7,628 nt of DNA from an uncultured Clostridia bacterium (GTDB lineage Bacteria > Bacillota > Clostridia > Christensenellales > Borkfalkiaceae). Of this stretch, positions 1 through 5,450 are shown piece by piece; within the stretch, counting starts at the first letter, position 1, and every line of letters begins with the position of its first letter. The notes under the pieces are model-generated. The model worked only from the letters and a program-made list of their open reading frames with translations. It had not been told where the DNA came from and did no database searches. Both the position numbers and the translations under genes were made by a program. The DNA is taken from contig CAMWHW010000042.1 of NCBI GenBank assembly GCA_947174175.1, forward strand, positions 1 to 7,628, read 5' to 3'.

Positions 1-8
1 ATACTTAC

Positions 9-227
9 TTAATTAAAACCGAAGAGGTCATTGGGAGTTATATCAAACCGTTTGCACAGATAGACTATCTTTTCATAATCAAGTTGAATTTTTCCCGTTT
101 CGTATTCACTATAATCAGACTGGTACTTGTTCAGTTCATTTGCAATCTGCTTTTGCGTAATATTTTTTGCCATTCGTGCTTGTTTTAAGTTTTCGCCTAC
201 CGTTTTTGCAATCGTTTCGTTCATCAT
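9..227 (-). CDS. XRE-family (Cro/CI-type) HTH transcriptional repressor, 72 aa
   Basis: This small protein is almost entirely one lambda-repressor-like helix-turn-helix domain (about residues 8-70). The scanning and recognition helices lie in the stretch TQKQIANEL...YSEYETGK (residues 24-46), followed by the usual closing helices ending in ITPNDLFGF. Such single-domain proteins bind DNA as dimers and usually repress their own and a divergent promoter. No sensor or protease domain is present, so the input signal cannot be read from the sequence. Two ATG codons stand in tandem (complement of 225-227 and 222-224); I keep the first. Neither has a recognisable Shine-Dalgarno sequence upstream. The gene is divergent from the small gene at 300, and the region between them carries a palindrome suited to a dimeric repressor. 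The AT-rich composition differs from the genes after 828, which suggests a mobile-element or prophage remnant. The family call is firm; the regulatory target is inferred. Confidence 0.9.
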   Translation of the reverse strand: MMNETIAKTVGENLKQARMAKNITQKQIANELNKYQSDYSEYETGKIQLDYEKIVYLCKRFDITPNDLFGFN

Positions 228-234
228 ACAATTA

Positions 235-243
235 ATATAGGAA
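235..243. promoter_or_regulatory. Second operator half-site ATATAGGAA next to the repressor start
   Basis: This nine-base sequence is identical to the left arm of the palindrome at 266-286 and starts 31 bases before it. The matching right arm is degenerate: with the same 3-base spacing, 247-255 matches 6 of 9 positions. The site overlaps TATATT on the minus strand (complement of 234-239), a possible -10 for the repressor gene. It could be a weaker second operator used for autoregulation. This is an inference from sequence symmetry. Confidence 0.45.
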
Positions 244-260
244 TTTTTACTCTAATATTG

Positions 261-289
261 TTGACATATAGGAAATATTCCTATATAAT
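261..289 (+). promoter_or_regulatory. Consensus sigma-A promoter of the small gene at 300
   Basis: TTGACA at 261-266 and TATAAT at 284-289 are both perfect consensus hexamers, separated by exactly 17 bases. Transcription should begin near 295-297, only a few bases before the ATG at 300. The spacer is filled by the palindrome at 266-286, so a bound repressor would directly block RNA polymerase. Confidence 0.85.
266..286. promoter_or_regulatory. Palindromic operator, probable binding site of the XRE repressor
   Basis: The arms ATATAGGAA (266-274) and TTCCTATAT (278-286) are perfect inverted repeats around the centre ATA (275-277). The 21-base site touches the last base of the -35 box and the first three bases of the -10 box of the rightward promoter. 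Size, symmetry and position between divergent genes fit a Cro/CI-type dimer operator. The symmetry is directly visible; assignment to the adjacent repressor is inferred. Confidence 0.7.
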
Positions 290-299
290 TTAAATATAA

Positions 300-491
300 A
301 TGAGGAAAAATAATTTGGATATATTAAATGACAAAAACGAAGTTGAGGAAATTTCCAGTCGCTATTTATTGAATTTAGTTAAACCTATAATAGCCGAAGA
401 GTTGGTTGCGACTTTCAGGTTTGATAGGGAGGGGCTCAGAATAGCCTTTCCCAACGGACAGAAATTTCTGTTGACGATAAAAGAAATATAA
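300..491 (+). CDS. Small protein of unknown function, 58-63 aa, divergent from the XRE repressor
   Basis: I do not recognise this protein. It has a charged N-terminal half that is probably helical (ISSRYLLNLVKPIIAEELVA) and a C-terminal half that reads like a beta hairpin (TFRFDREGLRIAFPNGQKFLLTIKEI). There is no signal peptide or membrane segment. It is the only gene behind the perfect promoter at 261-289 and is presumably controlled by the repressor at 9-227. The start is uncertain. The ATG at 300 lies only about 4 bases after the predicted transcription start and has no ribosome binding site. A TTG at 315 has GAGGA at 302-306 spaced 8 bases before it and would give a 58-residue protein; I consider TTG at least as likely and give the ATG as the outer limit. 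AT-rich composition matches the repressor and not the downstream genes. It could be an accessory partner of the repressor or a remnant of a mobile element. Confidence 0.6.
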   Translation: MRKNNLDILNDKNEVEEISSRYLLNLVKPIIAEELVATFRFDREGLRIAFPNGQKFLLTIKEI

Positions 492-492
492 A
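464..492 (+). promoter_or_regulatory. Possible promoter for the structured RNA
   Basis: TATAAA at 487-492 would place transcription near 498, close to the 5' strand of the RNA's outer stem, but its -35 region (464-470) is poor. TTGACG at 471-476 is a good -35, but its expected -10 position (494-499) is weak. Either may serve; alternatively the RNA is read through from the promoter at 261. The region overlaps the end of the small gene. Confidence 0.3.
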
Positions 493-496
493 AAGG

Positions 497-674
497 TATC
501 AAGGTGGTGCGTCACTCATATCGCAATTCACTTGTGGGTTTGCGGTGCAAACGGTACGAAGAAACTCCGTCTTAAACCCGAGTAAAACGGCTAAGACACT
601 CCGGTTTAATTCCGAGATAACAGTAAGGACTTTTGTACTCGACAGCCGGCTCTTTAAAAACGCACCATATGATA
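497..674 (+). ncRNA. Structured non-coding RNA, family uncertain (raiA-like candidate)
   Basis: This stretch has no credible reading frame but has dense complementarity. The outer stem is TGGTGCGT (505-512) with ACGCACCA (660-667), 8 perfect pairs, extended by a G-T pair (504/668) and by TATC (497-500) with GATA (671-674). Inside, GTTTGC (538-543) and GCAAAC (547-552) form a 3-base-loop hairpin. TTAAACC-C-GAG (572-582) pairs with CTC-C-GGTTTAA (599-609), 10 pairs around one C-C mismatch. The loop of that hairpin contains CGGCT (588-592), complementary to AGCCG (644-648), which would make a pseudoknot. Alternative pairings (536-541/574-579 and 579-584/636-641) suggest a complex or switching fold. 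A strong terminator follows within 3 bases, so the RNA looks free-standing at about 180-215 nt. I see none of the core signatures of RNase P, SRP, tmRNA, T-box, lysine, cobalamin, TPP or FMN RNAs. Size, phylum and independence would suit the raiA RNA family or 6S RNA, but I cannot confirm either. A riboswitch for the ecf operon is less likely, because a separate promoter lies after the terminator. Confidence 0.6.
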
Positions 675-676
675 TA

Positions 677-713
677 TAGCGTAAGGGTAGTTTTGCCTTT
701 GCGCTATTTTTTT
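677..713 (+). terminator. Rho-independent terminator of the structured RNA
   Basis: An 11-pair stem (677-687 with 696-706, including two G-T pairs) encloses an 8-base loop and is followed directly by seven T residues (707-713). It sits 3 bases after the closing stem of the RNA at 497-674 and about 40 bases before the next promoter, so it insulates the ecf operon from upstream transcription. Confidence 0.88.
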
Positions 714-752
714 GCAGTTAAAAAATTTCTCCGTAAATTCACTTTAAAAACC

Positions 753-781
753 TTGTTAATTTTTTGCGCGTTTGATATAAT
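753..781 (+). promoter_or_regulatory. Sigma-A promoter of the ecfA-ecfT-truA operon
   Basis: TTGTTA (753-758) and TATAAT (776-781) are spaced by 17 bases, and TGA directly before the -10 box makes an extended -10 element. Transcription should start near 788, giving a leader of about 40 bases. A 5-pair hairpin (790-794 with 801-805) lies at the start of the leader. The ribosome binding site of ecfA is AAGG at 817-820. Confidence 0.8.
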
Positions 782-827
782 TTTTAGGAAATGCTTGCGG
801 GCATTATTCACTTTTTAAGGTGCTTTT

Positions 828-2717
828 ATGGAAGAGCTGACTACTAAGGTCGAAAACGGTGAGGAGAACGTAACGGAGGGCGCAACTGCCGCGCTCCCCG
901 AGTTTGCCGTTAAGATGGACAAGGTCGGCTTTTCTTATGCCGACGGACAGCCCAACGCGGTAAACGACGTTTCGCTGGAAGTTAAGCGCGGCGAATTTCT
1001 TGCCGTGCTCGGTCACAACGGAAGCGGCAAGTCCACGCTTGCAAGGCTTATCTGCGGACTACTGACTGCCGATACGGGCAGTATAAGCGTGTGGGGTTAC
1101 GACCCCGCCGATAAGGAACAGCTTGGCGAAGTGCGCGCGCACGCGGGAGTGGTTTTCCAGAATCCCGACAACCAGATGGTGGCTTCCATAGTCGAGGACG
1201 ATATTGCTTTCGGTCCCGAAAATCTTGGCGTTCCGCGCGACGAAATCGGCGAAAGAATAAGCTGGGCGCTTTCCGCCGTCGGTATGGAAGAGTACAGACA
1301 CTCCACCCCGACCAGACTTTCGGGCGGTCAGAAACAGCGCATTGCGGTTGCGGGCGTGCTTGCAATCAAGCCCGACGTTTTGATTCTGGACGAGAGCACG
1401 GCAATGCTCGACCCGCGCGGCAGAAGGGAAGTGACCGAGGTCGCCGCCCGCCTGAACAGGGAAGAGGGCATGACCGTCATTTTAATCACGCACTTTATGG
1501 AGGAAGCTCTGCTTGCCGACCGCGCGGTTATTATGAACAAGGGGGAGATAGTTGCGTGCGGCGCTCCGCAGGAAATTTTCGAACGCGGAGAACAGCTTGA
1601 AACCTATAATTTGTGTCTGCCCGAGATAGGTGAAATCTGCAATAAAATCAAGGCGGCGGGCATAAATATTCCCACCTGTCTGCGCCCCGCGGAGCTTGCC
1701 TCCGAACTCAAAAAGCAGGCGGATATACGCGGCTTTAATCCCCGCCCGTCCGCGCAGACGGACGACGCGCCCGACGAAAATCAAGCGCGTGAGTGGGATA
1801 TCGATATCAGCAATTTAACCTACACGTATTCGGCGAAATCGCCCTTTGCAACGCAGGCGTTAAAGGGCGTGAATCTGCACATATCCGAGGGCGAATTTTT
1901 CGGAATTATAGGTCACACGGGCAGCGGCAAGTCCACGCTCGTACAGCACCTCAACGCGCTCATCAAACTGCCGCAGGCGCAGAAGCATTATAAAAAACCC
2001 AAGGTCAAAAAGGGGCAGACGCCTCCGCCCGAAAGCTCGCTCGTAATCGGCAAGTACGACCTTTCCAGAAGGAAGTGCGACTGGCGCAATCTGCGTGCGG
2101 ACGTAGGTATGGTCTTTCAGTATCCCGAATATCAGCTGTTCGCAGAAACGGTGTTTGCCGACGTTGCTTTCGGCTTGAAAAATTTCCGCCCCGGTCTTTC
2201 CAAAGAGGAGGTTGCGCAGGCTGTAAAAGAGAGTCTGGAAGCGGTTGGCTTGAACTACGACGAGGTGCAGGACAAGTCGCCCTTCGACTTGTCTGGCGGT
2301 CAGAAAAGGCGCGTGGCAATTGCGGGCGTAATAGTAACCAAGCCCAAAATTTTGGTTTTGGACGAACCCGCGGCGGGGCTGGACCCTCTCGGCAAAAGGG
2401 AGATTATGAAGCTGCTTCATTCGCTTCACGGCGACTGGTGCAAGACGGTAATAATCGTCTCCCACGATATGGACGAAATAGCCGAAAACTGCACGCGTGC
2501 GTGCGTCGTTTCAAACGGTCAGATCGTCGCGTGCGACAAGCCCGCGGGGCTGTTTAAAAGGGCGGAGGAATTGCAGGCTTTGGGGCTGGACGTTCCCGTT
2601 ACCGCCAAGATATGTGCGGAGTTATTCGCATTGGGACTTGATTTGGAGTGTGATTTTACGTCGCGCGATTTTGCCGCGGCGGTGATTTCCGCGCTCGGGG
2701 GAGGCGGCAATGCTTAA
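828..2717 (+). CDS. ecfA: Energy-coupling factor (ECF) transporter ATPase, EcfA1-EcfA2 fusion
   Basis: The protein is the cytoplasmic ATP-hydrolysing part of an ECF-type importer, which powers uptake of vitamins or metal ions by exchangeable substrate-binding S components. It holds two complete ABC ATPase domains. In the first (about 28-255) I see Walker A GHNGSGKST (62-70), Q-loop FQNPDNQM (110-117), signature LSGGQKQR (164-171), Walker B ending LILDES (185-190) and the switch His222. In the second (about 325-585) I see GHTGSGKST (362-370), FQYPEYQLF (430-438), LSGGQKRR (488-495), LVLDEP (509-514) and His546. The order corresponds to EcfA1 then EcfA2, which are normally two separate proteins of about 280 residues each. 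Residues about 260-322 act as linker. A basic, proline-containing insertion (about 381-405) after the second Walker A helix is unusual. The start ATG has AAGG seven bases upstream, and the first 25 residues are a non-conserved acidic extension. The stop codon overlaps the ecfT start by 8 bases. All catalytic motifs are intact. Confidence 0.95.
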   Translation: MEELTTKVENGEENVTEGATAALPEFAVKMDKVGFSYADGQPNAVNDVSLEVKRGEFLAVLGHNGSGKSTLARLICGLLTADTGSISVWGYDPADKEQLGEVRAHAGVVFQNPDNQMVASIVEDDIAFGPENLGVPRDEIGERISWALSAVGMEEYRHSTPTRLSGGQKQRIAVAGVLAIKPDVLILDESTAMLDPRGRREVTEVAARLNREEGMTVILITHFMEEALLADRAVIMNKGEIVACGAPQEIFERGEQLETYNLCLPEIGEICNKIKAAGINIPTCLRPAELASELKKQADIRGFNPRPSAQTDDAPDENQAREWDIDISNLTYTYSAKSPFATQALKGVNLHISEGEFFGIIGHTGSGKSTLVQHLNALIKLPQAQKHYKKPKVKKGQTPPPESSLVIGKYDLSRRKCDWRNLRADVGMVFQYPEYQLFAETVFADVAFGLKNFRPGLSKEEVAQAVKESLEAVGLNYDEVQDKSPFDLSGGQKRRVAIAGVIVTKPKILVLDEPAAGLDPLGKREIMKLLHSLHGDWCKTVIIVSHDMDEIAENCTRACVVSNGQIVACDKPAGLFKRAEELQALGLDVPVTAKICAELFALGLDLECDFTSRDFAAAVISALGGGGNA

Positions 2718-3555
2718 CGACGTTACCTTCGGGCAATACTATCCCACAAAGTCCTTCGTGCACAGGCTCGACCCCCGCGTAAAACTGCTGTTTTTAATCG
2801 CGTATATAGTTATGCTTTTCGTCGCAAATTCGTTCTACGGACTTGCGCTTTGCGGACTGATTTTAGTAATCGCAACCATAGCCGCGCGCGTGCCCGTCGG
2901 ATCGGTACTGCGCTCCGTAAAAGGCGTAATATTCATACTTGCGTTCACGTCGATTCTGAATATTTTCTTCCACGGCGGCACCAACCTGCTGTGGGAGTGG
3001 CGCTTCATTCATATCTATTTAGAGGGCATAATATTCGCGGTCTTTCTGACCTTACGACTGTTTTTCCTGGTTATGGGTTCGGCGCTCTTAACGCTCACCA
3101 CGACGCCCGTCAACCTCACCGACGGACTGGAAAGTTTGCTGTTTCCGCTCACGCTCATTAAAATACCCGTGCACGTTCTCGCGCTGATAATGTCCATCGC
3201 GCTCAGATTTATTCCCACGCTTATGGACGAAACCAACCGCATAATTTCCGCGCAGAAGGCAAGGGGCGCAAGCTTCGATACGGGCAATATTTTCAAGCGC
3301 GTAAAGGCAATCGTTCCCGTGCTTATTCCGCTGCTCATCAGCGCGTTCCGCAGGGCGGAGGAGCTGGGCGACGCAATGGACGTCCGCTGCTATTCCAGCG
3401 GTAAAAAACGCACCAAATACAAAAAGCTGAAATTCACGGGGCGCGACGTCGTTGCGGTTATTTTCGCCGCGGCAATGATAGCCGGCGTAATTCTTTTCAA
3501 CATTTACGGCTACCGCATTTGCCCGCAGATATACGGCTATATGGTGATTGCATGA
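2710..3555 (+). CDS. ecfT: ECF transporter transmembrane coupling protein EcfT
   Basis: EcfT is the membrane scaffold that joins the EcfA ATPases to S components. The 281-residue protein has hydrophobic segments at about 27-58 (probably two helices), 72-88, 104-130, 152-170 and 247-266, with a long cytoplasmic coupling region between the last two. That region carries the two family motifs that dock on the ATPases: the first, in AQKARGASFD, is canonical (Ala184-Arg185-Gly186); the second, in RRAEELGDAMDVRCY, reads Val-Arg-Cys (225-227) in place of Ala-Arg-Gly but keeps the arginine. The N-terminal LDPRVKL is also typical. The ATG lies inside the end of ecfA with GGAGG at 2700-2704, five bases upstream, so translation is likely coupled. 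No S-component gene is near, as expected for a shared (group II) module serving S proteins encoded elsewhere. Confidence 0.95.
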   Translation: MLNDVTFGQYYPTKSFVHRLDPRVKLLFLIAYIVMLFVANSFYGLALCGLILVIATIAARVPVGSVLRSVKGVIFILAFTSILNIFFHGGTNLLWEWRFIHIYLEGIIFAVFLTLRLFFLVMGSALLTLTTTPVNLTDGLESLLFPLTLIKIPVHVLALIMSIALRFIPTLMDETNRIISAQKARGASFDTGNIFKRVKAIVPVLIPLLISAFRRAEELGDAMDVRCYSSGKKRTKYKKLKFTGRDVVAVIFAAAMIAGVILFNIYGYRICPQIYGYMVIA

Positions 3556-4331
3556 AAAGGTATATTCTGACGGTTTCATACGACGGCACCGATTATTGCG
3601 GCTGGCAGGTTCAGCCTAACGGCAAGACGGTGCAGGAGGTGTTGAACGACGCCGTTTTCAAAGCGTTCGGCGAGCGCGCGGTTGTCAAAGCGAGCGGCAG
3701 AACGGACGCGGGAGTGCATGCGCGGGCACAGGTCTGTCAGGTGGACCTGAACGCGGACATTGCGGGTGAAAAGCTTGCCGACGCGCTCAACGCGCGGCTG
3801 CCCGACGATATAAGCGTTTTAAATTCCACTGCCGTGCCTGATACGGTCGATATCCAGAGTATAGCAAAAGCAAAAACGTACCGCTATTATCTGTATTTCT
3901 GTCAGCGGAAAAAGCCGCTTTTGGAACGGTATTCTACCTGGATAAAGGGTGAGCCCGATATTGAAAAAATGCGGGAAGCGGCTGAAATATTATGCGGCGA
4001 GCACGACTTTAAGGCATACTGTGCAAGCGGTTCGCAGGTCAAAACGACAGTGCGCAAAATTTTTTCCCTGAAAGTGGAAGAACAGCCCGTGCCTCCCGAT
4101 TGCAAGGTTGTGTATATCGAGGCGTACGGAAACGGCTTTTTATACAATATGGTGCGTACCATTGCGGGCACGATACTCTGGTATTCGCAGGGTAAGCTTA
4201 CCAAAGAAGATTTGTACGAAACGCTTAAAGGCAACCGCAATAAGGTTGGTAAAACTATGCCCGCAAAGGGTCTGGTGTTATACAGCGTGGGCTACGGAGC
4301 CAAAGTTGAATACGACGGTTACGACGACTGA
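3552..4331 (+). CDS. truA: tRNA pseudouridine(38-40) synthase TruA
   Basis: TruA isomerises uridines 38-40 of the tRNA anticodon arm to pseudouridine. The 259-residue protein starts with the typical ILTVSYDGTDYCGWQVQPN and contains the catalytic motif GRTDAGVHA with the nucleophile Asp52. The conserved KTYRY (108-112), the C-terminal motif GNGFLYNMVRTIAGT (193-207) and the closing PAKGL (237-241) are all present, and length is normal for the family. The start ATG overlaps the ecfT stop codon as ATGA, so translation is probably coupled; no strong Shine-Dalgarno is seen. The frame stays open upstream to a TTG at 3519, but that would add 11 residues not expected for the family. ecfT-truA linkage is common in Bacillota and says nothing about a shared biochemical role. 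No terminator is visible after the gene, so some transcription may continue into the gene at 4418. Confidence 0.96.
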   Translation: MKRYILTVSYDGTDYCGWQVQPNGKTVQEVLNDAVFKAFGERAVVKASGRTDAGVHARAQVCQVDLNADIAGEKLADALNARLPDDISVLNSTAVPDTVDIQSIAKAKTYRYYLYFCQRKKPLLERYSTWIKGEPDIEKMREAAEILCGEHDFKAYCASGSQVKTTVRKIFSLKVEEQPVPPDCKVVYIEAYGNGFLYNMVRTIAGTILWYSQGKLTKEDLYETLKGNRNKVGKTMPAKGLVLYSVGYGAKVEYDGYDD

Positions 4332-4357
4332 AATTTTACACAATTTTCACCTAACCG

Positions 4358-4386
4358 TTTTAATATTTATACACACGGACTATAAA
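4358..4386 (+). promoter_or_regulatory. Weak candidate promoter for the membrane-protein gene
   Basis: TATAAA (4381-4386) with TTTTAA (4358-4363) at 17-base spacing lies in the AT-rich 86-base gap after truA and would start transcription near 4393. The -10 is good but the -35 matches only half of the consensus. Read-through from the truA operon is an alternative. Confidence 0.3.
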
Positions 4387-4417
4387 ATAAATAAGTAAAC
4401 CCAAGAGAGGTTTTTTT

Positions 4418-5338
4418 ATGGAATTTTTTGAAATAGCAGGCATTGCTGAAGCGGCGTTTTTCAGCGACGTATACAAGCGCTATATGTGGGCGTATCTGCT
4501 CATAGCGGGGCTTGTGTTCGCAATGCTTTACGTCTTTAAGGCGGTCGCCCTTTTCACCATTGCAAGAAGGGAGGGTTACAAGAACCGCTGGATGGCGTTC
4601 GTGCCGTTCGTCAACACCTACTATATAGGCGTGGTGTCGGACAAGAACAGAATTTACGGTTCCAAGCCGCAGTATATATCGCTTGCGGCGGCGCTCGTGG
4701 AAGCCGCTTACGCAGGTCTGGGTATTCTGTATTACGTTGCAAAATTTCTTATTTTCAAGGGCGGATACGCTGCGCCCGAATACAGCACATTCGTGCTGGC
4801 AGGCGGCACGACGATGGAAATACCCAACGGCAGCTACAACGCCGTCAACCTGCCCGAAAGTCTGGACTGGGCGTGGTGGGTGTTAAGCCACTTGCAGGAC
4901 TATATAATGTACTGGGTGCAGCTTGCCTATATCATTTTAAACGCGTTCGTGCTCATTGCGTTTTTCCGCACTTACGCTTCGTCAAGGTATATTCTGTTCG
5001 CAATTTTATGCGTGCTTCTTCCCGTTACGGGCATAGTTATGTTTGCGGTAAGAAACAACAAGGGCAAGAACTATATGGAGTATATCAAGGAACAGCAGCA
5101 GCGCCAGTACCGCATGTATCAGGAATATATGCGTAACGGTCAGGGCGGACAGTTCGGTCCCGGCGGACCCTACGGACAGGGCGGAAGCTATTACGGAGGC
5201 AACGCCGACCCCTATGCGCAGCAGCGGCAGAACACGCCCCCCGACGACCCTTTCGGCGGTCTGGGCGCTTCGGACGGTTCGTCGCAGAACGGCGGCGACA
5301 GCGGCAGTGCCGACCCCTTTGACGATTTGAAAAACTGA
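4418..5338 (+). CDS. Unknown multi-pass membrane protein with Gly/Gln/Pro-rich C-terminal tail
   Basis: I do not recognise a named family. The 306-residue protein has hydrophobic segments at about 23-47, 87-112, 161-183 and 190-211. The loop after the first contains ARREGYKNRWMAFVPFVNTYYIG (49-71), a pattern seen in small uncharacterised Clostridia membrane proteins. The loop at 113-158 is polar and could be extracellular. From about 212 the chain is cytoplasmic or exposed and of low complexity: a Gln/Tyr/Met-rich segment (220-240), then Gly-Gln-Pro-Tyr repeats (241-262), then a Ser/Gly/Asp region with two similar short motifs, DPFGGL (277-282) and ADPFDDL (298-304), the second at the extreme end. 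The start has GAGAGG (4405-4410) seven bases before the ATG. There is no signal-peptide cleavage site and no catalytic motif. The gene stands between truA and mnmE, closed by its own terminator. The disordered tail could tether a partner; this is speculation. Confidence 0.8.
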   Translation: MEFFEIAGIAEAAFFSDVYKRYMWAYLLIAGLVFAMLYVFKAVALFTIARREGYKNRWMAFVPFVNTYYIGVVSDKNRIYGSKPQYISLAAALVEAAYAGLGILYYVAKFLIFKGGYAAPEYSTFVLAGGTTMEIPNGSYNAVNLPESLDWAWWVLSHLQDYIMYWVQLAYIILNAFVLIAFFRTYASSRYILFAILCVLLPVTGIVMFAVRNNKGKNYMEYIKEQQQRQYRMYQEYMRNGQGGQFGPGGPYGQGGSYYGGNADPYAQQRQNTPPDDPFGGLGASDGSSQNGGDSGSADPFDDLKN

Positions 5339-5350
5339 AATAAAATTTTA

Positions 5351-5383
5351 AAAAGCGGGAGTGCAAATTCCCGCTTTTGTATT
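5351..5383 (+). terminator. Rho-independent terminator after the membrane-protein gene
   Basis: A 10-pair perfect stem (5351-5360 with 5369-5378) surrounds an 8-base loop and ends in TTTTGTATT. The A-run on the 5' side could let it act for the opposite strand too. It ends the upstream transcription unit directly before the mnmE promoter. Confidence 0.88.
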
Positions 5384-5410
5384 GCAAAAATTTTTGGGGC
5401 GTGCTATAAT
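5382..5410 (+). promoter_or_regulatory. Sigma-A promoter of mnmE
   Basis: TTGCAA (5382-5387) and TATAAT (5405-5410) are spaced by 17 bases, and TGC just before the -10 box forms an extended -10 element. Transcription should start near 5417, giving a leader of about 34 bases. The -35 box overlaps the T-rich tail of the preceding terminator. Confidence 0.8.
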
Positions 5411-5450
5411 CTGGGTATAAGAAATTTTTATGGTTAAATTGATTTGAAAT

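Noticed and set aside
497..713. Riboswitch controlling the ecf operon
   Set aside because: A strong separate promoter lies after the terminator, the module lacks a substrate-specific S gene, and no known aptamer core was recognised. It is not fully excluded.
633..818. Plus-strand reading frame of 61 codons
   Set aside because: It starts with TTG inside the structured RNA, runs through the terminator hairpin and promoter of ecfA, and has no ribosome site; its composition follows the T-rich terminator.
1860..2465. 201-codon minus-strand open frame inside ecfA
   Set aside because: It is antisense to the second ATPase domain, whose motifs are all intact; the frame is a by-product of GC-biased codons and has no recognisable protein features.
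3519..3551. Upstream TTG start for truA
   Set aside because: It would add 11 residues overlapping the ecfT end; the ATG at 3552 gives the family's normal N-terminus and the ATGA stop-start overlap.
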